The position numbers were made by a program, and so were the translations under genes. 64,000 nt of DNA from Sipunculus nudus (lineage: Eukaryota > Annelida > Sipuncula > Golfingiida > Sipunculidae): positions 47,869,327 through 47,933,326 of the forward strand of contig CM049308.1 in the NCBI GenBank assembly GCA_026874595.1, in the 5' to 3' direction. The notes below the pieces were generated by a model. It searched no databases. It was not told the DNA's origin and was given only the letters and a program-made list of their open reading frames with translations. Shown piece by piece: positions 34,606 to 47,941 of the stretch (the first letter of the stretch is position 1; every line of letters begins with the position of its first letter).

Positions 34606-36666
34606 TAGCTTTGCCTAACCACAGGTCGTCTAGAGAACTAGCTGATCGCTTTGGTGAGTTTTTCATAAATAAAATTACTACCATCCGCAATAACATCAGC
34701 TTTGAGAGCTCAACAGCCTTCGATGTAGAAGCAGAGCCAGTCTATGATGGTGTGCCTCTCACAGAGTTCACTCCTGTTACAGAGGAGGAGGTACAGAGAT
34801 TGGTCTTAAAAGCGCCTTGCAAGTCATGTGACCTTGACCCCCTCCCTACTTGGCTCCACTCAGCTAACCCCACTGATCACCGCTATCATTAATAGATCCC
34901 TGACCACTTCTACAGTACCAGCATCCTTCAAGACAGCTCTAGTCAGACCACTGCTCAAGAAGAAAGGGCTGGACCAGGATACTTTAAAAAACTACAGGCC
35001 TGTGTCGAACTTGCCATTTATTTCCAAGCTGATGGAGAAGGCAGTATCTAGTCGCATAGAGAACCACCTACAAAAATACCATCTCCACGATGACTTCCAG
35101 TCCGCATACCGTGTCAGTCACTCTACAGAGTCGGCACTGCTGAAGGTCCAGGCAGATATTATGGAGTCTCTTGACCATGGAAACTGTGTCGTTCTCGTTA
35201 TGCTGGACCTCTCGGCAGCGTTCGACACTATTGACCATAACATCCTACTGGACCGCCTTCTTCACCGCTTTGGTATTACTTCACGAGCACTGGCCTGGTT
35301 TCGCTCATACTTTGAGGGTAGGACACAATGTGTGGCCATAGGGGACGCCAAGTCAACTCCGCAGGTGTTGCAGTATGGTGTACCTCAAGGATCAGTGCTG
35401 GGGCCAAAGGCATATTGTATGTATACCAGACCTGTTTCTGATATCATAAGGAACCATGGTTTCAAATATCACTGCTATGCAGATGATTCACAGATCTACA
35501 CTATGGCCAAACCATCAGGAAACTTGGATGATATATTCTCCCGAATCCAGGTGTTAGCGGAGGAAGTGAAGGGATGGATGAACAGCAATATGTTAAAGTT
35601 AAATCAAGATAAGACAGAGGTCATCATTTTCCACCCTAAGCAGTGCGAAAATCTGTTCAGGGATTTAAGTGTTACCATTGCAAGTCACCGTATTGCCCCA
35701 GCTAAACAGGTCAAGAACCTTGGCCAGGTGCAGGATTGTCATCTCACCATGGCATCCCAAGTAAATGCCATTAGCAGGACCTGCTATCTTCAGCTGCGGA
35801 ACATCGGTGCCATCCGGAAGTACATTACAGCAGATGCGTGCAGGACACTAGTTCAAGCCACTATCACATCGAGGCTGGACTATGCCAACTCTCTGCTATA
35901 TGGAATACCACGCACCCTTATGAATCGCCTACAGAGAGTACAAAATGCTGCTGTCAGGCTTATCACAAGGACACGCAGAAGGGACCACATCTCACCTGTG
36001 TTGGCCAGTCTTCATTGGCTTCCGGTGGAATATAGATGCAAGTTCAAGGTCCTGGTGTTCACATACCAAGCACTTGCAGGCATTGCTCCACAATACATCT
36101 GTGACCTTGTGCAACGCCGCCGGACTTCCTCGGACTCTAAGATCCTCCTCAAAGTCCTTGCTTGTCATACCAAAAACGCGGACTGTAACATATGGTGACC
36201 GTAGTTTTAAAGCAGCTGCACCAACACTTTGGAATGAACTTCCTGACATTTTAAGGGATGCACCATCGCTCTTGGCTTTCCGCAAAGGACTAAAAACCCA
36301 TCTCTTTAAACAGGTTCACACACTGATAAATAGCGCCAAATAGTGAGAGTGCGAGTCACTATGTTTTACTGCAGAGGACTTCATTTTTAATCAGCATTAT
36401 AGCCATGAACTGAGTGGAATAATTAGTTTTTTTTATCATCTCTTATCCTATTGCTTTTATCATATATTAATTTTTTACTTTAAATGGACTTTCAGTTTTA
36501 ACTTGGAGACTAGGTTTTTAAATCTTGTCTCTAAATGGATATTAGTGTTTTTTCAACTCTTTCATTTTACATGACTGCCTAATGTAAAGCGCTTTAGAGC
36601 GATAATCTTATTGGATAAAGCGCTATAAAAATGTTGTAATATAATAAAAAATTATAATAATAATAA
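34606..36666 (+). mobile_element. 5'-truncated CR1/L2-type non-LTR retrotransposon
   Basis: TAGCA at 34601-34605 and 36667-36671 is a likely short target duplication. The body encodes reverse transcriptase. The 3' end has AAAGCGCTATAAAAATG-like sequence and a TAA/ATA microsatellite tail typical of the CR1/L2/Jockey group. The endonuclease half is missing. Confidence 0.85.
34611..36343 (+). pseudogene. LINE reverse transcriptase ORF, two frameshifts
   Basis: The N-terminal piece (34611-~34850) has [20 protein letters not shown]. The main RT block (~34850-36130) has [50 protein letters not shown] and the catalytic YADDSQIY. The C-terminal piece (~36130-36343) has AAPTLWNELPDILRD and LFKQVHTLI. 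Frames change near 34850 and again near 36130, so no single protein is made. The catalytic residues are still legible, which suggests moderate age. Confidence 0.9.
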
Positions 36667-37672
36667 TAGCACAAAGCAAAACCACTGATCCTACATGCCT
36701 GTAACTAAAAATCTAGGGAGGTCCATAAAAAATCTCCTTGGAAACCTGAAATTAGGTCACTGCAACCTATATCATCTGAGCTATGGGGCTTTTAAGATTG
36801 TCGTGAATCTTGCCTTGAATACTGACCATGACTAGTTTTGTCAGTTCCCGAAATATATTGGTGCCACCTGTAATTTTTTCGTATATTTTACAAATATTTT
36901 TTTTCTCTATAAATTGACAAAATTCATGTCAGTTTCTCAGCTGTGATTCCATCTTATGTCCCAACACCTGGTTTGTTTATTGATCACAAGTGGATGCCCT
37001 TTAGTAATCACCATGTCTGTCTGTCTGTCCATCTGTCCATCCACACACGTTTTTTCCAGATGATAACTCCAGGTTGGATTGACATGGATTTCAAACATGA
37101 CTTACATATGGCCCACCACTAAAGAAAGAACCTGTATGATTTTTGGGTTATGAGGTCAAAGGTCAAGGTCACAAGACTAACTTATTTAAAAAGGTTATGG
37201 CTGCATTTTAATCCAAGCTTTTCATCCCAAACTTTCCATCTTGCACATTTAGCTGACTTGCCAGTATGGGGAGAGCATATATGAATTTGGGGTCACATGG
37301 TCAAAGGTCAAGGTCACAAGGGGCCATCTGTTCACAAATTAGTTTCCAGATGATAACTCCAGTTTGGTTTGACATACTGGTTTGAAACTAAACTTATTTA
37401 TGGATCACCACTTAAGTAAAAACTCTGTTGATTTTGAGATCTTGAGGTCAAAGATCAAGGTCACAGGATCTATTTGCATACACTGGACCTACTTTTTTTA
37501 AAAAGATTGTTACAATAATCTTAATGCTGCAAGTTCAAGGATAATAAGTTCTCAGATTTTTTTGTCACAAGGTCATTGTTTAAGGTCACAGAACTGTTAA
37601 TCTGAAAAATGTCTTTAAAAAATATCCTTATAGAAAAATTCAGCTTAGCAACGAGACCCCTGGGTTCCTTGT

Positions 37673-37914
37673 TATATTAGGCAGTCCTGAAATGTGTTAA
37701 TAGGTTTTTATTGGAAAAATTGAGGTTTTTCCTTAATTTCTTGCAGGAACGAAGTCATTTTTGGTTTGGCAGGAGATTTTAGGGATATCTAACAGTATGC
37801 TGAATATCAGATTTGTATGTTCAACAGTTTAAAAAAAAGTGCCAGACAGACTGACAGCTGACAGACAATGTACCATCACTTTACCTCAGTTGACTTATAG
37901 TCAGCTGAGCTAAA
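37673..37914 (-). repeat. Family A left end, separated from its body by the family B insertion
   Basis: On the minus strand it has the hairpin sequence TAGCTCAGCTGACTATAAGT, the family A block AAACCTCAATTTTTCC and GGACTGCCTAATA. The sequence then jumps to 34538. Confidence 0.7.
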
Positions 37915-38107
37915 TAGATGATCAATTATAAATTGATTATTTGATGTACCTCCTATATTACTGTGATGCCTGCTGTTTAGAATTATACCTTAATTTGACC
38001 TAGTAAATTAAGTCTGACATGCACATCATGGAGGAAAGTCAAGGTTATGGCCAGTTGTTGACACTTGTTTGTTGCACAGTTTCATTATAATGTTGTCCCT
38101 ATTTTGA

Positions 38108-40685
38108 ACCTTTTTTGCTCAGCTGACTATAGGTCAACTGAGCTATAGTCAAGGTCCTTTGTCTGTCGGCTGTCCGTCCAAAATTCGGCATAATGTTATA
38201 TTTCCCCAAGATCTCCTACCAAACCGAAAACTGGGTCTTTGCGACTTCGATCCTTTGAGAAATTTAGAAAAAACCTCAATTTTTTATTAAAAACCTATTT
38301 TCACACTTCAGGACTGCCTAATATCAAAACCACTTATCTGTTTTTCCTCATATTCACCATAAATATTCCTCTATATAGTTCCTATGTACATGCCAGAATT
38401 TAGGTCTGTATTATATAATTTAAAAAAGTTATGTGCCCAAACATAATGCATTTTGTAAAAAATCAGGAAAGATATTTGATCACTTAACACAAAACATGTT
38501 AAAGCTAAGAACTTTTTTTCCAGTAATATAACTTTAATAAATAAAAATTAAATGTTATACCCAAAATTAGATCAAAATCTTTTAAATTTTTTAAAATATT
38601 AGCAAAAATAAAAAATTGGTACCTTAAATTTTGCCCAACTTTGACCATGGCACATTTTTTTCCTGTAACTGTTGTGGATTTAATTATCAGAGCGAGTTTT
38701 TGTTAGCATTTCATCTGTTAACAACAAAAATTTGAAATCAGTTGATCAAAAACTGTAGATTTTATATAAGTTTTCAAGCACCATGTCACATATTATTTAC
38801 ATCAAGCTAGTGTTATGCAGTTCGCTAGAGCTCAGCTCCCCAGCTTCAGCTCTCAGTTCCTAAAATTTGGCATACAGTTAGATGTCTCCAAAATACCCTA
38901 CCCTGGCAAGAATTTGGTCACTAGGACTTAATTCCTTTTAGATCTTAATGAAAAACTTCATTTTTCCATTAAAAACCCATTGTTACAATTTAAGACTGCC
39001 TAATATCAAAACCACTGATCTGACTTTGATCATATAAAATATACATATTTTTCTATACATTCGCTATGCACATGCTACAAATGATGTCAGTATTGCGTAA
39101 CTGTTTTAAGTTATGGGCCCAAACATAATGCACTTTGTAAAAAATCAAGAAATATATTTACTCCCTGAACAAGGGGATTTCTGAAGCTAGAGATTTTTTG
39201 TCAGGGATGTAACATTATTTTATCAAGATTCAATTGAATACCCAAAATTAGTTCTGAATTTTTCAAATTTTATAAGTTATTAGTATAAATATAAAATAAG
39301 TACCTTAAATTTTGCCCAACTGTGACCATACATGGCATGTTTGTTTCCTGTGAGCACTGTTAATCCTTATCCACACATAACGATTTCAGCTTTTTAGTTT
39401 AGAAAGCTGAAAGAAAATGGCCAAAAATTGTAGCTTTTATTAATGTTTTTATGAGACCATGTCAAAACCAGGCTGTCTCAAGCCCCTCTTCAGTCACCTG
39501 TATGTTGACCTTATTGACCTTTCAGCAAATTATGCACGCTTGAGGGAGGCATACACTGGGGCAGCCAGGCAGCTTATGGCCAGCCACAGTTGATCAAGGT
39601 GTTCAACCCAACTTATCTAGTAGCTGTTTTGACCAACAACATAACAAGAAACTATAAATTAATCAATTTTTATTGGTTTTTAATAACAATGAAAGAAAAA
39701 TTAATAGAAAAGGAAATTGTTAGTTGATGAGTAACAGGAAATTAACTTGCAGTTACTGATAATGTAAGAATCTTGTATGGATGGATAGAATTTCAAGTAT
39801 TCCAAATAACACCATGCAGTCACCTATGGTATTTTTCAGTTCAATTTTTTAATGATAAAAAAAATAAATCATATTATTCATTACCAATCATTAGGGATCA
39901 TATGAAGGAAATTAATAATAGACAAAGATGCAGTTGATAATATTAATCTAGATTCCTACTGTGTCTAGTGTGTAGATTGATATGAAAGTAGTCCAAAGTT
40001 AATATATTACATTTATTTTTTTTTATTATAAATAAAAGTCATAAAACCATGTACTTATGATCATTATTTAAATTTGTGAATTTTGTATATTCTGGATTCT
40101 TAACATCATTGATTGGCTAAAACTGAATAAATACCAGACATGGTGCAAATTCTTTGCAAATGTATTTGAATATGAATATGAATCATTATAAAATATCTCG
40201 CATAAGAATGGTAATTCAGGTAAAAATGAAAGTATTTGAATAACAGTGCAAATACTTTCAAAATGTATTCATGGATGCATTCATGAATATATTCTATAAT
40301 ATTATTTTAATAATCATATCAGTTATATTTTATTTTTTAAAAAAATCATGATTTTCTTATTATTTTTAATAAAAATTATATTTGGCACACTATTTGTTAT
40401 TAAATTTTAATAAATAGTTAAACTCTATTTTATTATATTATAAGTTATATGGCCAAGTCAGAATCTGTGTGACAATAGCACTCCATTTGTCAATAAAATA
40501 AATTAAATCAATCCTCTTCCCTGTCTCCAAAGATACTATCAAAATCATACATAAGCTAAACACCAACAACTCATAATAAAGCTTTTATTTATTACCACAC
40601 AAAACCAGCATGTGCCTCATTTCCAAATCATATTTTTTTATCATATATAACAGCTGAGTGCCGTGACCCATGGGTCCCTTGTTTT
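38108..40685 (+). mobile_element. Palindrome-ended dispersed element, family A, 2.6-kb copy
   Basis: It begins TTTTTTGCTCAGCTGACTAT and ends CAGCTGAGTGCCGTGACCCA then TGGGTCCCTTGTTTTATAT. Two similar sections (38175-38840 and 38850-39400) repeat AATATCAAAACCACTTATCT and TTTTGCCCAACTTTGACCAT, so the left third is itself duplicated. The right 1.1 kb matches the complement of ~44870-45840. Confidence 0.7.
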
Positions 40686-40934
40686 ATATCTCTGAAAGAA
40701 TTAGAACACTTTATCTGGATAATGATTAATATGACTTGATATGGTGTGCAAATATACTGGTTTTAAGATTGATTATGCAAAAAATGCAACCAATTTAACA
40801 GATTATCAAAGAAAACAACCAATCATAGATATAATCAATTAATTGGCGTACAGCAAACATTAACATGTTATTATGAAGAAAGAAATTTTTTTTCAGTGGT
40901 TCATGATAACTGCATCAGTTCACTAACAACTCAC
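40686..40934. other. Intron sequence without recognised repeats
   Basis: AT-rich. Nothing supported. Confidence 0.4.
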
Positions 40935-40987
40935 CTGGATTTTTAGAACTCTTTCCTGTAGAATTAAATGAAGTAGTTGTTTTTCCC
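40935..40987 (-). CDS. Unidentified minus-strand gene, exon 10
   Basis: Small 53-bp exon between a TTCTAG acceptor and a GTGAGT donor. It encodes GKTTTSFNSTGKSSKNP in the phase required by both neighbours. Ser/Thr-rich and low complexity. Confidence 0.65.
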
Positions 40988-41329
40988 CTAGAATAAAGTA
41001 ACAAATATATAAACATAGGTGAAATATTAATTAACAACTCATAATCATGAATCAAATCAGTCTGAGGCAGTTACTTGCATTAAGCAGTGTCACATGCAAT
41101 GTTTATATAAAAATAAAATCCAGTATCCAGCACTGAATCTGTTTTCAGTTCAACGTTCAGGTATAATTATCCAATATCAGCCATACTGGCCATGAAAGCA
41201 TGCTGTCATATGTAATCTTCAATTTGTGTCTGGCCAAATTTTCAATGATTACTGTCAGGTCTTTGCCATCAAAAAAGTTCAATGTTTCCTCACACACAGT
41301 GTTCTTTGACCATGGCGATGAATACTTAC

Positions 41330-41491
41330 GTATTTTCCAGACCTGTAGGGATGTAGCCTGTAGGTGACTGGTTGGGCGATGGTGAGCTCGGAGCGGGGCT
41401 GACTGACTGGACCACTCCCGAGGACTTGGCAGGGCTGGATTGCTGGCTGGATAATTTAACTTGTTCAGCAGCTGGTACTTTATCTTGAACC
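41330..41491 (-). CDS. Unidentified minus-strand gene, exon 9
   Basis: 162-bp exon with a GTTCCAG acceptor and a GTAAGT donor. It encodes VQDKVPAAEQVKLSSQQ followed by a Ser/Pro-rich stretch (SVSPAPSSPSPNQSP). The multiple SP dipeptides suggest a phosphorylated disordered region (inference). Confidence 0.75.
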
Positions 41492-41736
41492 CTGGAACAC
41501 ATAATCAGATATTTAGTAACAACCTGGGAGATGTGATCAGATGTTTAGAATTAACCTTCAAGACATAATCAGATGTTTAGTATAAGCCTGGGAGATGTGA
41601 TCAGATATTTGGTATTAACTTTGAGACATGAACAGATGTTTAGTGATGTCACCAGAGGACTGTGACTTAGTTATGTTATTGCATGTTCAGGTAGGGAGTA
41701 TAACCAGATGATTATTTTTATAATTTATTGTACATT

Positions 41737-44700
41737 AAAAACAAGGGACCCACGGGTCACTGTGCTCAGCTGAATTTTGGAAAATATTAGTAACTGCAAA
41801 ATATTTTTATTTCTTTTGGATTTTCATGTATATTACCATTTGAAAAGCTAAGAGAAAATGGCCCTGCTGAAATGGACCTCTGTAAATTATAGAATAATGG
41901 ACATGAGCTAAAGCATATGCACTATGTAATAAATGAAATTTTTGGCCTGAAATCATTTAGTGATGCACCTAAGGAAAAATGGGCCTACAGTAAGTGTGAT
42001 TTAAAAGTTACATTTCATAAACAAATAATGTGTGAAGGTAATTAAGTTTTCAAAAGTTAAATATATGGCCATAATAGTTAAAAAATAATCCAACAAAGTT
42101 TGACCAATATTCCTGATTTTAAACTAAGTTTAACAGTGTTAATTACACCTAGGCTTGGCCAACTTTAAGAGATATGAATGAAATGCTACAAAGTATTTAT
42201 ATCTTCTTAAATCTTGTTAAATCTATCTTAAATCGATCTCATTTGAATATTAGGATTAAATTCCTGAACAATTTTTTCTTTAAAAAAAAATCAAAATTGT
42301 CCAAGTCTCAACAAAAAGAATTTATTTAATGTTAAAATTATAAGATTCATCTTGTTTATTAGTCCTGTGTAATGAAGGGGTAGGTGGGGGGAGGGGTCTC
42401 TGTTGCAACTGCTCGTTGCTGAAAAAAATGTGATTATATTATTATAAGATTAATCTTGTTTATAGTACAGGTCTGTCAACAGAATGGGGGGGGGGGGGGG
42501 GAGAGAGAAAGGCTCCCTGTGGTATTAACTGCAGACAGCCTGTTCAAGCTCAACAAGAGTTTACATAAGAACAATGGCAGAGAAAGGAATAAAATTTACA
42601 AGAGATATTGTAATTAATGATAAAGATAAAACTAGATTTCGCAATTTTGATGAATGTTGCAAAATATTTGACTGAAAACCAAATATTTTAGAGTATTATG
42701 GATTAGTGACCGCAATACCACTAGCCTAGAAAGAACATATTCAAAAGATTGAAAATATAAACAATTCAGATAAAGTAGCTTTTCTTCAAATATTAAATAC
42801 AAAATTTTTCAAAGCAAATTTATGAAGAGGTTCTGAAAACTATATCTGCTGAACCTTGTAATATATGCAATAAATGGAAAGCAGAACTAGGTGTGTCAGA
42901 TGAATATATAATGCAGTCCTTCAAGGAGATATATACAATTGCAATTGATAGCAAGCTCAGATACTTTCAGTTCAGATTTTTACACAGAAAATTGACTCTA
43001 AATCCTTTCCTGGTTAAAATTAAAAAAACAGACAGATGCTTTATGTTCCTTTTGTAAGACAGAGTCTGAAACAATTGGTCATTTGTTCTGGCTTTGAAAA
43101 AAGAGTCTCGGTTTATGGAAGAGTCTGAGTGAGATTTTAGAAGGTGAACAAGAATTTTGTGAAGGGAAAAAATTGGATTTAAAAGGTATTATATTTAGTC
43201 AATACGAATCACAGAGTGTGAATATGGTGGTTTTTTCAGTTAAAAGATATATATATGTATGCAGGTGCCAGCATCAGGAACCAAATATATTAAGCTGTTT
43301 GTATTATATTAAGTCTATTGAAGTTATAGAAAAAAGGATTGCCAAGAAAAGTGGAAAGAGTCAGGTACATAAAGAGAAGTGGGGTAACATAATACAAAGA
43401 GTGGACACTTACATTAAAAATAGATTAAATTAGCACTAGATCTGTATATATAATTCATTCTCTTTTACAGATTCGTACCATTTTTTGTTATGGTTATGTG
43501 AAGTTGTAGGCTTTGTAACGTGAATTGATGTAATGTATCATGTTGTTTTGTAAGTTCATGTATATAAATTGTTTTTCAATAAAAAAAAAAAAAAGAGTGA
43601 GGGCTTGCCCCAGTGATGGGATTACATAACACTGAATGACCTACAGTCACCAAAGTGGACTGCTTGACAATGTAAGGGAATACAACAAGAGCCTCCAAAA
43701 AATTCAATAACTAGCCTAATTTTGCAGCTTTTATTTTCAAATTTCAGATTTTATCAGATTAAATCCTTATGTGTACATGCTGTGAAAATTAAATCCAGAG
43801 TACTTACATTAAAAAAATGTGCTGTGGCCAAAGCTGGGCAAAATTTAAGGTACTGATTTTATATTTATGCTAATAATTTAAAACTAGGGCTGAATGACTG
43901 GGGGGAGGGGGGGGGGGGGAGTTGCAACACCTATGGATATTAATACAGAATACTAAATAAAATACAATGGTGCTTACAGGGACTGGTGGGAGTTTAGCAC
44001 CTCTGCATATACATAAAAGATAACATTAAATTTAAAAGAAATTATTTAAAATATTTAAAAACATGCAGAGGGATGGAAAACAAAGCAAATAACTTTAATT
44101 TCCATTCTACTGAGACAGGAAAATAATGAACAAATATTTGCATATGATCCTATTTTTTCTTTTGTTAAGTCATTTTTTTAAGTTTATAAATTTTACTATA
44201 TATTTGCAGTATATCATATATCTGAATATTTTAATTGATTCATAAATCTAAATTGCATCAACATTTATACTTAATTTAGTCAGGTATCATCAAATAATGC
44301 ACACAGATATATATCTAAAATATTTTTAATTTTGCAAAGCAATACTATATATGAAAATAACACTCCAGATTTCACAATTTAAATTGCACCTTTATTTATC
44401 CATGATTTGCTTCATATATTATCAAATTATGCCTACTGATGGGTTAAATTATATTTTGTATAATTATTGAAAAGTAAATAATTTCTTTAAAATGCTACAT
44501 CAGATCAACATGGCCACTCTTGGATTACCTCTTGAATTAATATTTCAAGAAAAGTTGTGTACTTTGGATCAAAAACAGCTTTACATTTAAAGAAATACAG
44601 TTGACAATCACAAACCATGTATTGCAATATAATTGGTAAGGTGTTGGTGTGTGTGTGTGTGTGTGGGGGGGGGGGGACTGGGGGAGGGGGGATGTTAGGG

Positions 44701-46529
44701 TAGGGCCCATGAGAATAAGTGTATGTTTAATACAGCAGGGCCGTTCTGCCAGTGTTGCATCACTTATAAGGTTACCGAGGCAAGGCTGTCGTGAGCAAGA
44801 GTGGGGTCTTGGATGTACAAAATGCAAATACATTAGAGCATCTGAAAAACTTCAATAATGTGGTAATAAATATAAGCTGTATTATGAGCTGTTGTTGTTA
44901 AGCTTATGTATGATTTTGATAGTAATTTTGGAGACAGGGAAGAGGATTGATTTCATTTATTTTATTAACAAATGGAGTACTATTGTCACACAGATTTTGA
45001 CTTGGCCATATAACTTATAAGCAGGACATATAATATAAGAGTTTAACTATTTATTAAAAAAATTTACAAATATTGTCCCAAATATATTTAAAAAAAAAAA
45101 ATAAGAGAATCGTATGATTTTTTAAAATGAAATATAACTGAAATGAGTACATATTCATATTCGTATTTAAATACAATTGCAAAGTATTCGCACCATGTCT
45201 GGTATTTATTCAGTTTTCACCAAACAATGATGTTGAGAATCCAGAATATACAAAATTCACACATTTAAATAATGATCATAAGTACCTGGTTTTATGGCTT
45301 TTATTTATATTAAAAAAATAAATGTAATATATTCATTTTGGACTAATTTCACATCAATGTACACACTAGACACAGTAGGAATCTAGATTAATATTATCAA
45401 CTGCATCTTTGTCTATCATTAATTTCCTTCATATGATCCCTAATGATTAGTAATGAATAATATGATTTACTTTTTTATCATTAAAATTGAACTAAAAAAT
45501 ACCATAGGTGACTGCATGGTGTTATTTGGAATATGTGACATTCTATCCATCGATACAAGATTCTTATATCATCAGTAACTGCAAGTTAATTTCCTGTTAT
45601 TATAAACTAACAAATTCTATTTTTCTTTAATTTGTTATTAAAAACCAATAAAAAATTATTAATTTATTGTTTATTGTTATGATGTTGGTTAAAACTACTA
45701 GATGAGTTGGGTTGGACACCTGGATCAACTGTGGCTGGCCATAAGCTGCCTGGCTGCCCCAGTGTATGCGTCGCCTCAAGCATGCACATTTTGCTGAAAG
45801 TTCAACAAGGTCAACATACAGGTGACTCAAGAGAGGTTGGAAAGGGCAGGTCTAATAAAAGCTACAATTTTTTTCAGCTTTCTAAACTAAAAAGCTGAAA
45901 TCCTTATGTGTGCATGATATGAAAATTATATCAACAGTGCTCACAGGAAACAAACGTGCCATGGTCACAGTGACGCAAAATTTAAGGTACTAATTTTATA
46001 TTTATACTAATAACTTATAAAATTTGAAAAATTCAGAACTAATTTTGGGCATTCAATTGAATCTTGATAAAATAATGTTACATCCTTGACAAAAAATCTC
46101 TAGCTTCAGAAATCCCCTTGTTAAGGGAGTAAATATATTTCTTGATTCTTTACAAAGTGCATTATGTTTTGGCCCATAACTTAAAACAATTACCCAATAC
46201 TGACATCATTTCTGGCATGTGCATAGAGAATGTATAGAAAAATATGTACATTATATATGATTAATTTGATATTAGGCAGTCCTGAAGTGTGAAAATAGGT
46301 TTTTAATAAAAATTTGAGGTTTTTCCTTAATTTCTCAAAGGAACAAAGTCGCAAAGACCCAGTTTTCGGCTTGGTAGGCTATCTTGGGGACATCTAACAT
46401 TATGCTGAATTTTGGATTCCTAGGTCTTACGGTTTCAAAACGTGCCATATCTACAATCGGACGGACTACGGACGGACGACGGACAATGGACCACGACTAT
46501 AGCTCAGTTGACTTATAGTCAGCTGAGCT
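41737..46529 (-). mobile_element. Palindrome-ended dispersed element, family A, 4.8 kb including an L1-like insertion
   Basis: On the minus strand it starts at the palindrome 46501-46529 (AGCTCAGCTGACTATAAGTC) and ends CAGCTGAGCACAGTGACCCG then TGGGTCCCTTGTTTTTAATG near 41737. Without the L1-like insertion (about 42546-43596) it is ~3.7 kb, close to the 28320-32260 copy. Internal G-runs lie at 42486-42501, 43900-43919 and 44665-44676. Confidence 0.65.
42546..43596 (+). mobile_element. L1/Tx1-like LINE 3' fragment
   Basis: The plus strand encodes decayed pieces of an ORF2 C-terminus: LRYFQFRFLHRKLTLNPF, then a CSFCKTESETIGHLFW-type Cys/His motif. A readable 86-codon end (43173-43433) has VFSVKRYIYVCRCQ and EKWGNIIQRV. 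A 3' UTR and an A-run (43582-43595) follow. The flanking sequence continues the family A copy on both sides, so this is a nested insertion. The frame is broken near 43050 and 43100. Confidence 0.8.
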
Positions 46530-47580
46530 AATGAGTATAATGTTTAGATGTTAGCATGGTAACTTAGGTTAGAGAGCACAGGTGCCTCGTTTGATGTTAA
46601 TTTCAGTACAGTTTTAATTCCATGGGAGCTGTCTCTCTCTAGACAGTCTCTATAGCAACGTTGTTTTTTGTAGAAATTGTAGAACAACACCTGCTTAGTT
46701 TATTTTTTCTCAGGGTTTGATCTCTGAAGTGTGTCTATTTTAATATTCATGTAATGCGAGACAGTTGGCATGATAAAATGAAATGATTGGCCAGAAGACA
46801 GTCAGAACTTCTGACATCAGCAAGCACATATGAGCCATGGTTGAGAAGAAATTGCTACAAATTTATGCCTGTTCAGCGGGCCAGTTTGATGTAGTCTGAG
46901 GATTGTCTGTAGTCTATAGGCAAGTCTGTGTTCAGCAGAGTCTGGACAGCTGAGAGACGATGTCTGTAGGCGTAAGCAGTCAGTGTCTTAGGAGGGCCAC
47001 ACTGATACCTCTGTAATGGACTTCAGAGTGGACATTGCAATTGTTGACAACTGGTAATGACAAACTTGGTTGTAACAATTAGTGTTTCAAATTTAAGGGG
47101 AAAAATACGCAATACTGTTTTTCAAAAGTTGTGAAATTCTATTAATGCCTATTTGACCTTAATGATGAAGGTCAAGGTCACCCGTATTCAAACTCGTCTG
47201 AAATATTGGTAGACACTATTTAAATTTCATGAAAAAAAGTTGAGTTGTTCAAAAGTGAACACATTCACAAGATATGACACAATATATATAAAATTTCTTG
47301 AAAATATATTGAGTGGTTTAAATGTGATAGTGTAAAAACAGATATTTATATTTTTGTTGATCTGACCTTACAGATGAAGGTCTATGTCACAGGTTTTCAA
47401 ACTAAATTAAGATACTGGTAGCAACAATTTAAATTTAAATTTTCATGACAAAATGTTGAGTCATTCAAATGTTATCACGTTCACTTGAAATGACCAGACA
47501 ATGCCGCAGTTAACTGAGGACGGTGTCCACAACGACAGACCAAACGCTACATGTCTCCCCCCATGGGAGGGGAGACAATG
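46530..47580. repeat. Intron sequence with ~200-bp GACCTTA..AAGGTCA subrepeats in the right half
   Basis: 46530-47060 has nothing recognised. From about 47150, two degenerate units (TTGACCTTAATGATGAAGGT and CTGACCTTACAGATGAAGGT, each followed by TTTAAATTTCATGA-like text) end at a CCCCCCATGGGAGGGGAG segment (~47555-47575) that resembles the end of another dispersed repeat. Confidence 0.5.
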
Positions 47581-47941
47581 TCTACTTAATAGGTCTAATA
47601 TAGAATAAGATTTAAAACAACTTTTAGACTGATTTCAGATACATATTACACAAAAAATAGTCATAATTACTCACAATGTGCATGATAGTGCAGTGGTTAC
47701 ACACAATTAGCTACATGCCATGACAGGTTAGTGAGTATTGATCAAAGGCATGAGTGATACAATAATGAATGTAACAATAGGGCTTGACATTATTGGTTTC
47801 CCGCTTACCAAGTGCAAGAAAAAATGGTGGTAGGGCAACAAACAGTGGGTTCCTACTTTCCCTATTGGGAAAGTGGGTGCAACATAAACCTTTACACAAA
47901 GGCCTGAATCTTCACCAATCTTCACCAACCATGTGGATCGA
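47581..47941. other. Intron sequence, nothing recognised
   Basis: Short open frames only. No support for a gene. Confidence 0.4.

Larger units (their letters stand above)
34539..37672 (+). mobile_element. Family B element split by a CR1/L2-like LINE
   Basis: Left piece 34539-34605 (TTTAGCTGACTGTAAGTCAT, GTCGTCCGTTAGCA). Right piece 36667-37672, beginning TAGCACAAAGC and ending CAGCTTAGCAACGAGACCCC. Removing the LINE restores the family order seen at 8068 (TTAGCGAGGCACAAATGG). The right piece has ~185-bp subrepeats (GATAACTCCAGGTTGG...AGGTCAAGGTCACA) at 37060-37560. Confidence 0.7.
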
